Part shown: positions 1-7,911 of the stretch, piece by piece
Layout of the letters: each line of letters starts with the position of its first letter
Numbering within the stretch: the first letter of the stretch is position 1
Assembly (NCBI GenBank): GCA_036392795.1
Contig: DASVXH010000039.1
Span: forward strand, 1-56,036
Source: JARIHD01 sp036392795
Lineage (GTDB): Bacteria > Patescibacteriota > Saccharimonadia > Saccharimonadales > UBA4665
Direction of reading: 5' to 3'
Length of the DNA: 56,036 nucleotides
The notes under the pieces: model-generated
What the model was told of the DNA's origin: nothing
Seen by the model: only the letters and a program-made list of their open reading frames with translations
Database searches by the model: none
Translations under genes and position numbers: made by a program

Positions 1-356
1 CCGGCTACTGCAATCAGTTTTTGTTTTTTTTGCTTCAACAGAGCGTTTAAAAATTCGTCGCGCTTAGTAGCTTTTATTTGGTGATCGGCACAGAATTGCA
101 GCTCGGGCGCATCGGGGTTTTCGATAGGCAGGGCAGAAGTATATACAAACCACTCAATAGGGTGGCGCTCGTGAACGGCTGCCATTTGATCGTAGGTCTG
201 CCCAACATGAATATCGCTAATACCGTGTTTTTTTAGATATTCCAGATATGAACTGTCCTGTTTGTCTGAACCGGATACCGCAAAACCAGCTTTATGAGCA
301 ATGAGCGCGAGTGGACCAACGCCAGCACCCCCGATGCCAGAGAAATAGACATGCAT
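1..356 (-). CDS. murC: UDP-N-acetylmuramate--L-alanine ligase, N-terminal part (cut by window edge)
   Basis: The reverse strand encodes a protein starting MHVYFSGIGGAGVGPLA, the glycine-rich nucleotide-binding start of Mur ligases. It continues with VSGSD and ends at the window edge in IAVAG, just where the ATP-binding loop should begin. MurC adds L-alanine to UDP-MurNAc in the cytoplasm, the first step of the peptidoglycan stem peptide. MurC fits better than MurD-F because of the GIGGAGVGPLA start and the VSGSD motif; the related Mpl ligase cannot be excluded without the C-terminus. The ATG at 354-356 is preceded on the minus strand by TAGACT and six bases, with no Shine-Dalgarno site, so the mRNA may be leaderless. 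The gene is divergent from the small membrane protein at 403. Confidence 0.85.
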   Translation of the reverse strand, partial: MHVYFSGIGGAGVGPLALIAHKAGFAVSGSDKQDSSYLEYLKKHGISDIHVGQTYDQMAAVHERHPIEWFVYTSALPIENPDAPELQFCADHQIKATKRDEFLNALLKQKKQKLIAVA

Positions 357-362
357 ACAATC

Positions 363-368
363 AGTCTA
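363..368 (-). promoter_or_regulatory. -10 hexamer TAGACT of murC, 6 nt before the start codon
   Basis: Reading the minus strand, TAGACT is followed by GATTGT and the murC ATG. This spacing would put transcription start on the A of the start codon. No clear -35 box is visible. Confidence 0.5.
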
Positions 369-402
369 GCATGGTACACTGAAGAAAACGACAAACACCA
401 AC

Positions 403-1014
403 ATGTATAAAAAGCAACTGCACTACATCTGGACTTCGTATATACGACCCGTCAAAATTTGGTATTTGCTGGCGGTTTTATTGCTGCTCATTGTGGTGGC
501 GGTTTTTGCGCTGAGAGCTAATAATTTACGCATGGTCGAGCTGCGTCAGGCGGTGTACGCGGCCGACGAAAAGGGTGAGAATGTCGAGCAGGCTTTGCAG
601 GAACTCCGTGCTTATGTGTACGCTCATATGAACACCGATCTATCCTCTGGCGCTAATGGGGTGTATCCGCCCATTCAGTTGAAGTTCACCTATCAAAGGC
701 TGCAAGAAGCCGAACGTCAAAAGGCCCAGGCCCAAAATAGTGATGTGTATACACAGGCCCAGGCGTACTGCGAATCGCAAAATAGTACTGACTTTTCCGG
801 CCGCAACCGTGTGCCTTGTATAGAACGGTATGTGTCCGAACATGGTGGCGCTAAACCGCGTGTAGTACCGGATGCTATGTACAAATTTGATTTTGTGTCG
901 CCTAGTTGGTCGCCGGATGTTGCTGGTTTTAGTGTGCTGCTTGCGGTGATCGCTGGTGTTGCTCTGGTGCTGCGCATAGTGGCCGGTTATGCTGCCAAGC
1001 GATTTTTGGACTAA
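403..1014 (+). CDS. Hypothetical membrane protein with two transmembrane segments
   Basis: A 203-residue protein of unknown function. It has a hydrophobic helix at about residues 21-38 and a second at about 173-193. The loop between them (about 130 residues) is hydrophilic, rich in Gln and Ala, and has two cysteines, so it may lie outside the membrane. The start is ATG; a TACACT hexamer lies at 375-380. It is divergent from murC with a 46-bp gap, which suggests an envelope role by position only. I recognise no domain. Confidence 0.6.
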   Translation: MYKKQLHYIWTSYIRPVKIWYLLAVLLLLIVVAVFALRANNLRMVELRQAVYAADEKGENVEQALQELRAYVYAHMNTDLSSGANGVYPPIQLKFTYQRLQEAERQKAQAQNSDVYTQAQAYCESQNSTDFSGRNRVPCIERYVSEHGGAKPRVVPDAMYKFDFVSPSWSPDVAGFSVLLAVIAGVALVLRIVAGYAAKRFLD

Positions 1015-1049
1015 TTTTTTGTTGACTAACGATTTAGGAAACGAACCAG

Positions 1050-1478
1050 CTATAGTCGCTCTTGCTCCCTAAAGAATTCATTCCAATGTCCGCACCGTCC
1101 CCCTAACGGTAGCCGACCGTCTAGGCACGCTTGTATTGCGAGACCCACTACCTCTAGTGCTCGTTCGTCGGAAGGTAGTATCAGTTGTTCTTGCATGTCT
1201 GCCGACATCGGCATAAGGCTGTGAAAATCGGCAGGGTCCACGCTATCATCGGCATCAGGATTAAGTGTGCCCATGACAAATTCGTGAGTGGCACCTTGGC
1301 GATTATAGATAACTGGCGGCGAACCCGGAATATCGCGCAAATGAACCAGTGTCGGTGCATAGTAATTAAATAAGGGGTTGGCATACGGAGCTTCGATGAG
1401 CCAGGTTCCCAAGAACGCGGCACTATTTGGGTTGGTCCTTTTAAGTTCGGTAATGTCGACCTCCCAGGCTCGTCCCAT
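1050..1478 (-). CDS. Hypothetical protein, 142 aa
   Basis: A soluble 142-residue orphan starting MGRAWEVDIT, without a signal peptide or membrane helix. The C-terminus is basic and has a CGHW motif near residue 129. The ATG is preceded by AAGGGTGAA, a plausible ribosome-binding site. It is convergent with the membrane protein ending at 1014. Nothing in the sequence points to a function. Confidence 0.5.
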   Translation of the reverse strand: MGRAWEVDITELKRTNPNSAAFLGTWLIEAPYANPLFNYYAPTLVHLRDIPGSPPVIYNRQGATHEFVMGTLNPDADDSVDPADFHSLMPMSADMQEQLILPSDERALEVVGLAIQACLDGRLPLGGRCGHWNEFFREQERL

Positions 1479-1607
1479 TTCACCCTTAAAATGCGGATTT
1501 TGTAAATCTTCTCATTTGCGTCGCATATGTCCTCGCTGACAAATTAATTAACCAATGCCATTGTAGGCAACGGCTCTTAAATCGGAGTTAAAGCCTAAGC
1601 TTAAAAT

Positions 1608-1639
1608 ACAAAGAGACTTCCGAAGGGAAGCCTCTTTGT
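1608..1639 (-). terminator. Intrinsic terminator after the Ser/Thr-tailed membrane protein
   Basis: ACAAAGAG and CTTCC pair with GGAAG and CTCTTTGT around a four-base loop, with one A-C mismatch. On the minus strand the hairpin is followed by TATTTTAA. It lies 13 bp downstream of the stop codon at 1653. Confidence 0.7.
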
Positions 1640-1652
1640 GGTAAAAGTATTT

Positions 1653-2315
1653 TTATTGTTTTTTGCTATTTGTTGTTGTGCTGGTGTTGTTGCTGGTAGT
1701 TGTGCTGTTGTTTGTTGTTGATTGACTCTGCTGGGTACTGTTGCTTGTTTCGTTACAGCTTTGACCATTTGGATTCTGTGATTTGAATTGTTCGATCGCT
1801 TTGGCAACTTTGCCGTCGGTTTTTAGGTTTTCCCAGAAACTGATTTGGTCGCGATTAATTATCATCTGATCGGCGGGACCATGCAGCTCACATCCTAATT
1901 TAACGAGCGAGAAGCTAGTCTGCTGGGCTTCATTTTTATTGCCTGATTCTGGTTGCTGCTGTGAGTTGAGATAGTAGATTTCTTGAAGGTCTACAAAACT
2001 ATCGTGGACACGATTTAATTTACCAAAATATACCTGTCCGTTGGTCAAAAAGACCGCCTGATACTTGTCTTTTATGACATATTTAGCTTCTTTGTTTTTA
2101 CCAAAGTACAAAGAAATGGCAATTGCGATCGCTAGTACGGTGATCGAAAAGAGTAGCACGACAAAAACGATACGCAGCCAACCCGGTTCGTTGTGATGGC
2201 CACCCATTACTTTTTTAAAACTATCACTTCCAGCTGCTACAGATGCTGCACTTTGACTACTGCTAGGCCTTGCTGGTTGAGACTGATTGTTCGCATTGCG
2301 ATGCAAAAAATCCAT
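1653..2315 (-). CDS. Single-pass membrane protein with low-complexity Asn/Ser/Thr tail
   Basis: A 220-residue protein. Residues 1-42 are polar and cytoplasmic in character, a strong transmembrane helix follows at about 47-70, and then a compact domain contains AVFLTNGQVYFGKL. The last 40 residues consist almost only of Ser, Thr, Asn and Gln. The layout suggests an anchored domain on the cell surface with a flexible tail. A predicted terminator lies directly downstream. The function is not known to me. Confidence 0.6.
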   Translation of the reverse strand: MDFLHRNANNQSQPARPSSSQSAASVAAGSDSFKKVMGGHHNEPGWLRIVFVVLLFSITVLAIAIAISLYFGKNKEAKYVIKDKYQAVFLTNGQVYFGKLNRVHDSFVDLQEIYYLNSQQQPESGNKNEAQQTSFSLVKLGCELHGPADQMIINRDQISFWENLKTDGKVAKAIEQFKSQNPNGQSCNETSNSTQQSQSTTNNSTTTSNNTSTTTNSKKQ

Positions 2316-2414
2316 TTGGTTCCCCCGCCCTTAAAAACTTTCTTATAGCCATAAGTGTAATACATATTGGCCGCAACTTGCAATACTACATAGGACGGTC
2401 TCTAGAGAAAAAAT

Positions 2415-2444
2415 TTGACAAATGAAAATTGGTCAGAGTATGGT
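2415..2444 (+). promoter_or_regulatory. Sigma-70-type promoter of the 66-aa protein
   Basis: TTGACA at 2415-2420 and TATGGT at 2439-2444 are separated by 18 bp. The start codon is 45 bp downstream, so this gene has a true 5' leader with a purine-rich site (GAGGGAG) at 2471-2477. Confidence 0.6.
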
Positions 2445-2488
2445 AGGGGTACCATTACTAATGCATAAGAGAGGGAGAAAATCTAGCA

Positions 2489-2689
2489 ATGGGCTACAAG
2501 CACACTAACTCAAAGGGTATTACTTACTACCTGAACTCAAAGATGGTGACGCTTCGCGGCGGTAAGCAGCAAATGATTTACTACTTCAGTAAAGATGAGC
2601 GCAAGGATACTGCTACTGACTTGCCAGCTGGTTTCGAAGTCAACGAAAACGTACGCAACGGCTTTTTGACCGTTAAGCGCAGCAAATAG
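2489..2689 (+). CDS. Small conserved-type protein, 66 aa
   Basis: A compact basic 66-residue protein starting MGYKHTNSKGITYYLN and ending TVKRSK, with no cysteines, signal peptide or membrane helix. Consensus-like promoter, leader with GAGGGAG, and a strong terminator immediately after the stop show a well-expressed single-gene unit. The many Lys, Arg, Tyr and Gly residues would suit a nucleic-acid or ribosome associated protein, but that is only an inference from composition. I recall proteins of this kind in Saccharibacteria but cannot name a family. Confidence 0.65.
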   Translation: MGYKHTNSKGITYYLNSKMVTLRGGKQQMIYYFSKDERKDTATDLPAGFEVNENVRNGFLTVKRSK

Positions 2690-2700
2690 TTTGTATTTTC

Positions 2701-2743
2701 ACAAAGCACCTTTGGTCATTGACCCAAGGGTGTTTTGTTTTTC
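2701..2743 (+). terminator. Intrinsic terminator of the 66-aa gene
   Basis: ACAAAGCACCTTTGGTC pairs with GACCCAAGGGTGTTTTGT with few mismatches around an ATT loop, and is followed by TTTTC. It starts 12 bp after the stop codon. Confidence 0.75.
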
Positions 2744-2803
2744 TCCCCTCCCTCTTAAATTCTCTTCCTCGTCCACTGCTATCAATGATATAGTAGTACG
2801 CAT

Positions 2804-3562
2804 ATGAAAAAACCCATCCTCTCGGTTAAAAATCTGACCAAAACGTATGGCGACAAACAGGTTGTCAAGGGTATTAGTTTTGAGGTCCGCGAAGGCGAGA
2901 TCTTTGGTATTCTAGGGCCAAATGGTGCCGGTAAAACGACGACATTTGAAACTATTGAGGCGCTTCGTCCCGTAGAATCCGGCGAGATTATCCTGGACGG
3001 TCACAACGTAGCCAAAGACCCAGCAGAGGTCAAGGAAATTATTGGTATTCAGCTGCAAGCCACGGCCTTCTACGATAAAATAACACTGGTGGAACAGCTA
3101 AAAATGTTTGCCAGTATTTACGGTCGCAAAGTCGATCCGATGGTTTTGCTTGATGAAGTCGAACTGCGCGACAAAGCCAGTAGCTATGTAGAACGATTAT
3201 CGGGCGGTCAAAAACAGCGCTTTAGTATTGCCTCGGCGTTGGTTAACGAACCACGCATTTTGTTTTTGGACGAACCGACCACCGGCCTAGACCCGCAGGC
3301 CCGGCGTCACCTTTGGGATCTGATCGCTGCCATCAAAAAGAAGGGCATAACGGTCATGTTAACTACTCATTACATGGAAGAGGCCGAACTGCTCTGCGAT
3401 CGAGTGGCGGTGATGGATGATGGACAAATTATTGCTCTTGATTCGCCCAAGGCACTGGTTAAGCAGTTATTGGCCCGCGGCTTTAAAAAACCGCAGCATG
3501 TCGAACAAGCCGATCTGGAGGACGTGTTTATTGACCTAACTGGCAAGGAACTGCGGGAATAA
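2804..3562 (+). CDS. ABC transporter ATP-binding protein
   Basis: A 252-residue ATPase with Walker A GPNGAGKT at about 38-45, signature LSGGQ at 132-136, Walker B ILFLDE at 152-157 and a switch histidine in LTTHYMEE. The class is that of the DrrA/NatA exporters. The partner permease begins one base after the stop codon, so the two form one transporter. The ATG lies nine bases after TATAGT (2789-2794) with no ribosome-binding site. The substrate cannot be told from sequence; members export drugs, lipids or peptides. Confidence 0.9.
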   Translation: MKKPILSVKNLTKTYGDKQVVKGISFEVREGEIFGILGPNGAGKTTTFETIEALRPVESGEIILDGHNVAKDPAEVKEIIGIQLQATAFYDKITLVEQLKMFASIYGRKVDPMVLLDEVELRDKASSYVERLSGGQKQRFSIASALVNEPRILFLDEPTTGLDPQARRHLWDLIAAIKKKGITVMLTTHYMEEAELLCDRVAVMDDGQIIALDSPKALVKQLLARGFKKPQHVEQADLEDVFIDLTGKELRE

Positions 3563-3563
3563 T

Positions 3564-4667
3564 ATGAAACGATATTTCACAACCGTATTTACCCTGGCCG
3601 GCACATTTATTAAACGATTCAGTCGCGATCCGGTCGCACTGTTCTTTACCTTTCTGTTTCCATTACTGTTTTTGTTCGTATTCGGTTCACTCTTTCGCAA
3701 TACTGACGTCAGCTTTGACATTGCGGTGATCAATCATTCACAGACCGAATTTTCCAAGGATTTTATAAAACAAGCCACCAAAGACAAGGTTTTTAAGGTC
3801 AAAGAAAACATTAAAGATGTCGAGACGGCCAAAGAGAAAATGGGCCGTGGCGAAATCGACAGCTTTATCGAACTGCCAAAAGAATTTGGTTTACCAAACA
3901 AAGACCTGCTGCCCAGTGGCGATGTGGTGGTATATGTTGACCAAGCCAGCCCCGAAAGTGGCCGGACCGTGGCAAGCGTAATGAGTGGTGTACTAGACGG
4001 CATTAACAGTCAGCTTACCAAGACCGCTGACCCCCTCCGGGTTAAGCAGCAAGCCACCAAAATAACCAACCTCAGCCAGTTTGACTATCTGTTGTCGGGT
4101 ATGCTGGGCTTTTCGATTATGTCGCTTGGTATCTTTGGGTTGGCGAACGGATTCCCGGCTGATAAAAAGACCGGTGTCCTGCGACGCCTGCGTGCAACGC
4201 CTTTGACGGCTTCGCAGCTTGTCTTAGGTACACTAATCAACTATGCGCTTGTCGGGCTATTGTCGCTGGTGCTTATGTTTGTGGTTGGTCTGACGGTGTT
4301 CGACTTTAACATGCGGGGTGATTATCTCAGTCTGATAGTGTTCTCGATAGTGGGCATTGTGGTAATGTTTGGTTTTGGTCTGGCCATCGGGGGCTGGGCA
4401 AAGAACGAGAACCAATCGGCACCGTTATCAAATTTGGTGGCGTTTCCCTTGATGTTCCTGAGCGGCGTTTTCTTTCCAAGATTCCTGATGCCCGAATGGC
4501 TGCAAAGTATTACTACATATCTACCACTGTCCCCCATCGTAGACGGGCTGCGTTACATTTTGACCGAAGGCAAGACGTTACTGGACCTTGGCCCGCAGCT
4601 GCTTGTTTTGGCAGTGTGGGCGGTGCTGATCTATGTGTTGTCGTTCAAGATTTTTCGTTGGGAATAG
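3564..4667 (+). CDS. ABC-2 type transporter permease
   Basis: A 367-residue protein with one N-terminal helix (about 25-45), a large extracytoplasmic domain (about 50-170), and five further helices in the C-terminal half, the YhgE/DrrB-like ABC-2 arrangement. The conserved LRRLRATPLTASQLVLG stretch precedes the second membrane block. It starts one base after the ATPase at 2804-3562. Together they should form a two-gene exporter with two copies of each subunit. Confidence 0.88.
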   Translation: MKRYFTTVFTLAGTFIKRFSRDPVALFFTFLFPLLFLFVFGSLFRNTDVSFDIAVINHSQTEFSKDFIKQATKDKVFKVKENIKDVETAKEKMGRGEIDSFIELPKEFGLPNKDLLPSGDVVVYVDQASPESGRTVASVMSGVLDGINSQLTKTADPLRVKQQATKITNLSQFDYLLSGMLGFSIMSLGIFGLANGFPADKKTGVLRRLRATPLTASQLVLGTLINYALVGLLSLVLMFVVGLTVFDFNMRGDYLSLIVFSIVGIVVMFGFGLAIGGWAKNENQSAPLSNLVAFPLMFLSGVFFPRFLMPEWLQSITTYLPLSPIVDGLRYILTEGKTLLDLGPQLLVLAVWAVLIYVLSFKIFRWE

Positions 4668-4682
4668 ATTGTACTTTCTGTC

Positions 4683-5177
4683 ATGAAAAAGAATTTCAGC
4701 CAGCCCTTTGAAAAAGGCGTCACTACCTATGAATTAATCCTGCAGCACGCAGTCACAAATAAGTTTTTGCTGTTTGAATCGACCATCCCTTATTACGAGG
4801 AGGGCTGGCATCGATCTTTTAGGGTCGAGGTAGCCAAGGACGAACAAGTGGCGCAATCTGTAGGACGATATTTATATCAAAAAGGGTTAATCCTGAACAG
4901 TTACCGCGAGCTGACTCGTTACTATGAGGTAGAATTTAGTTTTGCGGACAACTCACCGGGGAGCCAAAAAACACGAGCCTGTCTTTTGGTGGTGATTGAT
5001 ATGCCAGATACTACTAAGCTTGATACTAGTGACGAAAAGGCTGTTTTTGTGGATGTGGATGAATTGCGGGAGAGATTTTTGACTAGTCCAGAAGTTGGGC
5101 AGGCTGCCTGGTTGGGTCTGGTCCAGCTGCTAGTAGAGGCCAAAGAACTGGGATTGTCCACCGCTGATACTGTATAG
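4683..5177 (+). CDS. Hypothetical protein, 164 aa
   Basis: A soluble protein starting MKKNFSQPFEKGV, with alternating beta-like and helical stretches and an acidic C-terminal half. It follows the ABC-2 permease by 15 bp and could be cotranscribed, although TAGATT (4665-4670) and TACTTT (4672-4677) might act as a local -10. The pattern YELILQHAV...FLLFEST is loosely Nudix-like, but no Nudix box is present, so I assign no function. Confidence 0.5.
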   Translation: MKKNFSQPFEKGVTTYELILQHAVTNKFLLFESTIPYYEEGWHRSFRVEVAKDEQVAQSVGRYLYQKGLILNSYRELTRYYEVEFSFADNSPGSQKTRACLLVVIDMPDTTKLDTSDEKAVFVDVDELRERFLTSPEVGQAAWLGLVQLLVEAKELGLSTADTV

Positions 5178-5192
5178 TTGGGCATTTTATTG

Positions 5193-5198
5193 TATAAT
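5193..5198 (+). promoter_or_regulatory. -10 hexamer TATAAT, 8 nt before the dus start codon
   Basis: A perfect TATAAT is followed by ATAGATTA and the ATG of the dihydrouridine synthase. No -35 and no Shine-Dalgarno site are visible, so the mRNA is predicted to be leaderless. Confidence 0.65.
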
Positions 5199-5206
5199 AT
5201 AGATTA

Positions 5207-6190
5207 ATGAATAGTTACGGACAGCTACCAAAGCCATTTTTTGTATTGGCGCCAATGGATGATGTGACCGATTCGGTTTTTCGTCGCATTGTGCAGGATT
5301 TGGCTGCACCGGATTTGTTTTTTACTGAATTTGTAAACGTCGATGGTTTGCAAAGTCCTGGTCGCGATCGGCTGCTTAAGAAACTGCGCTTTACGGCCGG
5401 CGAGAAAAACCTAGTCGCGCAGCTGTGGGGCCTGAACCCCGATAACTTTAGAAAAACTGCCGAACAAATTGCGGACGGTACATTTGCACGTGAGTTTGAT
5501 CTGCCCGAAGGCGTTAATTTTGTTGGCATCGACCTAAACATGGGCTGCCCGGCAAAATCCGAAGTAAAAAGTGGTGCTTGTTCGGCGCTTATCAAAAACC
5601 CGGAATTGGCGCTAAAAATCATAAAAGCCACCCAAGAAGGCGCTGGTCACCTGCCTGTCAGCGTAAAGACGCGACTTGGTTTTAATGAGGTTGACTTTAG
5701 CTGGCATGAGCTTTTGTTGCAACAGAAACTTAGCATGTTAACTGTACATGGTCGCACCCGCAAAGAAATGAGCAAGGTGCCCGCACGCTGGGACGACATT
5801 AACACCGTGCGCGAATTGCGCGATAAAATTGCGCCCCAGACCTTGATCGTTGGTAATGGGGATGTTGTATCGCGCGTCCAAGGCGAAGCGTTGGCCCAGA
5901 AACACCACTTAGATGGCATTATGATTGGACGTGGCGTGTTTCAGGACCCCTATGTTTTTGCAGCCAACAGCCCCTGGACGAATACGGCGCGCGACGAACG
6001 CATAGCGCTCTATGCTAAACACGTTAAGCTTTTTGTAGATACATGGCAGGGCAAGGAACGGCCCATTGCCGTGCTGAATAGATTTTGTAAAATCTATATA
6101 AACGGCTTTGACGGCGCCAAGGAACTACGTGAAAAGCTGATGGCTGCAGAATCGGCCGAGGAACTGTTAACGCTGCTGCACGCCGCATAG
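5207..6190 (+). CDS. dus: tRNA-dihydrouridine synthase
   Basis: A 327-residue flavoenzyme of the Dus family. It reduces specific uridines in the D-loop of tRNA with FMN and NAD(P)H. The N-terminal APMDDVTDSVFR motif, the LNMGCPAKSEVKSGACSAL region with the catalytic cysteine (Cys 118 or nearby), SVKTRLG, TVHGRTR and the FMN-phosphate site GNGDV...GIMIGRG occur in family order. Length is normal. The exact target position (DusA, B or C type) cannot be decided by eye. TATAAT lies eight bases before the ATG. Confidence 0.93.
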   Translation: MNSYGQLPKPFFVLAPMDDVTDSVFRRIVQDLAAPDLFFTEFVNVDGLQSPGRDRLLKKLRFTAGEKNLVAQLWGLNPDNFRKTAEQIADGTFAREFDLPEGVNFVGIDLNMGCPAKSEVKSGACSALIKNPELALKIIKATQEGAGHLPVSVKTRLGFNEVDFSWHELLLQQKLSMLTVHGRTRKEMSKVPARWDDINTVRELRDKIAPQTLIVGNGDVVSRVQGEALAQKHHLDGIMIGRGVFQDPYVFAANSPWTNTARDERIALYAKHVKLFVDTWQGKERPIAVLNRFCKIYINGFDGAKELREKLMAAESAEELLTLLHAA

Positions 6191-6210
6191 ACACCGTCTC
6201 CGTTTACATC

Positions 6211-6216
6211 TATACT
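6211..6216 (+). promoter_or_regulatory. -10 hexamer TATACT, 7 nt before an ABC ATPase start codon
   Basis: TATACT, then GGACGGT, then ATG at 6224. There is no -35 box; GGACGG is a weak match to a ribosome-binding site and too close to be sure of. Confidence 0.55.
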
Positions 6217-6223
6217 GGACGGT

Positions 6224-7141
6224 ATGATCAAAACCGCTAATCTGTATAAATCATACGGCCGCAAAGTGGCTGTTGATGACATTTCATTCGAGGTGGAGAC
6301 GGGCAAAGTGACCGGCTTTTTGGGGCCAAACGGGGCTGGTAAATCGACTACGATGCGCCTGATGCTTGGTTTGGACAATGGCCGCGGTCAAACCCTATTC
6401 GATGACAAGCCTCTTCACGCATACCAACAGCCATCCAAAGTGGTTGGTATTCTGCTAGAGGCTAAGGCCTTTCATCCAACGCGTACCGCCAAAGAGCATT
6501 TGCATGTACTGGCTGCGGCCGGAGGTATTCCGGACAGTCGTGTCGATGAAGTGCTTGGTTTGGTGGGTCTTAGCCAGGTGGCCCGCAAGCGGCCCGGCAA
6601 ATTTTCGCTGGGCATGAGCCAACGTTTGGGAATTGCGGCGGCAATTTTAGGCGAACCAAAATATCTGATTTTGGACGAGCCGGCAAACGGCTTGGACCCT
6701 GAGGGGATCGCTTGGCTACGACATTTTCTAAAAGAATATGCAGCTCGTGGTAATGCCGTATTCGTATCTAGTCACCTGCTGAGCGAAATGGCACTTATGG
6801 CCGACAATATCGTGGTGATCGGCAAGGGAAAAATGATCGCCAGTACATCCGTAACCGACTTAGTAGAGCATAATTCCAAATCTTCATTATTTGTACGGGT
6901 CAATAAACTGGACTCGCTCAAAAAAGTACTTTCCGCCAAATCAATTACCTTTGAGGTGCAAGAAGATGGTCTGAAGGTGAATGGTGTCACCACCGACGAA
7001 GTGGGTAAACTGGCCCACAAAGAAGGTCTGACGGTGCTGGAATTGGCCCGCCACGATGTGTCGCTGGAAGATGCATTTTTGGAACTGACTGCCAACAGCG
7101 AAGAATACAAAGCAGTGCTGGAGGGATTTAAACATGCTTAA
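6224..7141 (+). CDS. ABC transporter ATP-binding protein (ABC-2 exporter)
   Basis: A 305-residue ATPase with Walker A GPNGAGKS at 34-41, an atypical signature FSLGMSQ near 129, and Walker B YLILDEP followed by a D-loop. The C-terminal ~90 residues form the extension seen in the BcrA/YxlF-like ATPases. It overlaps the start of the permease at 7134 by eight bases, so the two are translationally coupled. TATACT (6211-6216) lies seven bases before the ATG. The substrate is unknown; bacitracin-type resistance exporters have this arrangement. Confidence 0.9.
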   Translation: MIKTANLYKSYGRKVAVDDISFEVETGKVTGFLGPNGAGKSTTMRLMLGLDNGRGQTLFDDKPLHAYQQPSKVVGILLEAKAFHPTRTAKEHLHVLAAAGGIPDSRVDEVLGLVGLSQVARKRPGKFSLGMSQRLGIAAAILGEPKYLILDEPANGLDPEGIAWLRHFLKEYAARGNAVFVSSHLLSEMALMADNIVVIGKGKMIASTSVTDLVEHNSKSSLFVRVNKLDSLKKVLSAKSITFEVQEDGLKVNGVTTDEVGKLAHKEGLTVLELARHDVSLEDAFLELTANSEEYKAVLEGFKHA

Positions 7142-7871
7142 TCAAATCTATTCCGAATTTCGCAAACTGGTGTCGCTGCGTTCCACTTACGTCATGATGG
7201 GCCTTGGCCTTGTTATGGCGGGGCTGGTCGGTCTATGGGGTATTGGCTACAAAACCGGGGCAGGATTTGGTCCTGATGGCATGGAAGACGCTATCTTGCA
7301 GATAGTGCAGGTCATGTCTACGTTTGTTGGTTTGATTGCTATTCTGATGATCTGCAACGAATACCGTTTTAATACCATTTACTACACCTTAACAGCGTCG
7401 AATAACCGTATGAAAGTGGTGGGTGCCAAGATAGTTGTAGCTAGTGTGTTTGCTCTGTTCTTTGCACTTATCGCCATTGCTTGGACGGTGCTGATGGTGA
7501 CGCTGGGCATCAAATTTGGTGGTCACACCATGGTTCCTCAGGAGATTCACGCATTTGACGTACTGTGGAAGAGTGTGGCATTTATGGTTAGTACTGCTTG
7601 GTTCTGTATGCTGCTGGGATTTTTGACACGCAATTTAACGTTTTCAATCGTGACGTTCTTTATGTTGCCGGTCGTGGAGACTTTGGCCACGATGTTGCTC
7701 AAAATTAATGGCAACTACCTGCCCAATACGGCCCAAGATCAGATTATGGCGCTTGGTGGATCTGTTCCTGGTGTCTTTTCGCCACTGGCTTCGCTCGGCG
7801 TGTTTGCTGTATATGTGACCGTTATGTTTATTGCGTCCTCGGTCTTATTCGTCAAGCGCGACGCCAACTAG
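7134..7871 (+). CDS. ABC-2 type transporter permease
   Basis: A 245-residue integral membrane protein with about six hydrophobic helices and short loops, typical of the small ABC-2 permeases paired with BcrA-like ATPases. Its ATG lies inside the last codons of the ATPase (8-nt overlap), which indicates coupled translation and equal subunit amounts. CNEYRFNTIYYTLTASNNR after the second helix matches the conserved cytoplasmic loop of this family. Confidence 0.87.
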   Translation: MLNQIYSEFRKLVSLRSTYVMMGLGLVMAGLVGLWGIGYKTGAGFGPDGMEDAILQIVQVMSTFVGLIAILMICNEYRFNTIYYTLTASNNRMKVVGAKIVVASVFALFFALIAIAWTVLMVTLGIKFGGHTMVPQEIHAFDVLWKSVAFMVSTAWFCMLLGFLTRNLTFSIVTFFMLPVVETLATMLLKINGNYLPNTAQDQIMALGGSVPGVFSPLASLGVFAVYVTVMFIASSVLFVKRDAN

Positions 7872-7911
7872 TTTTCGAACTAATAGCTTTTTGCTGGGAA
7901 TCTAAGTGGTC

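Noticed and set aside
4683..5177. Nudix hydrolase call for the 164-aa protein
   Set aside because: The early strand pattern is loosely similar, but there is no Nudix box.
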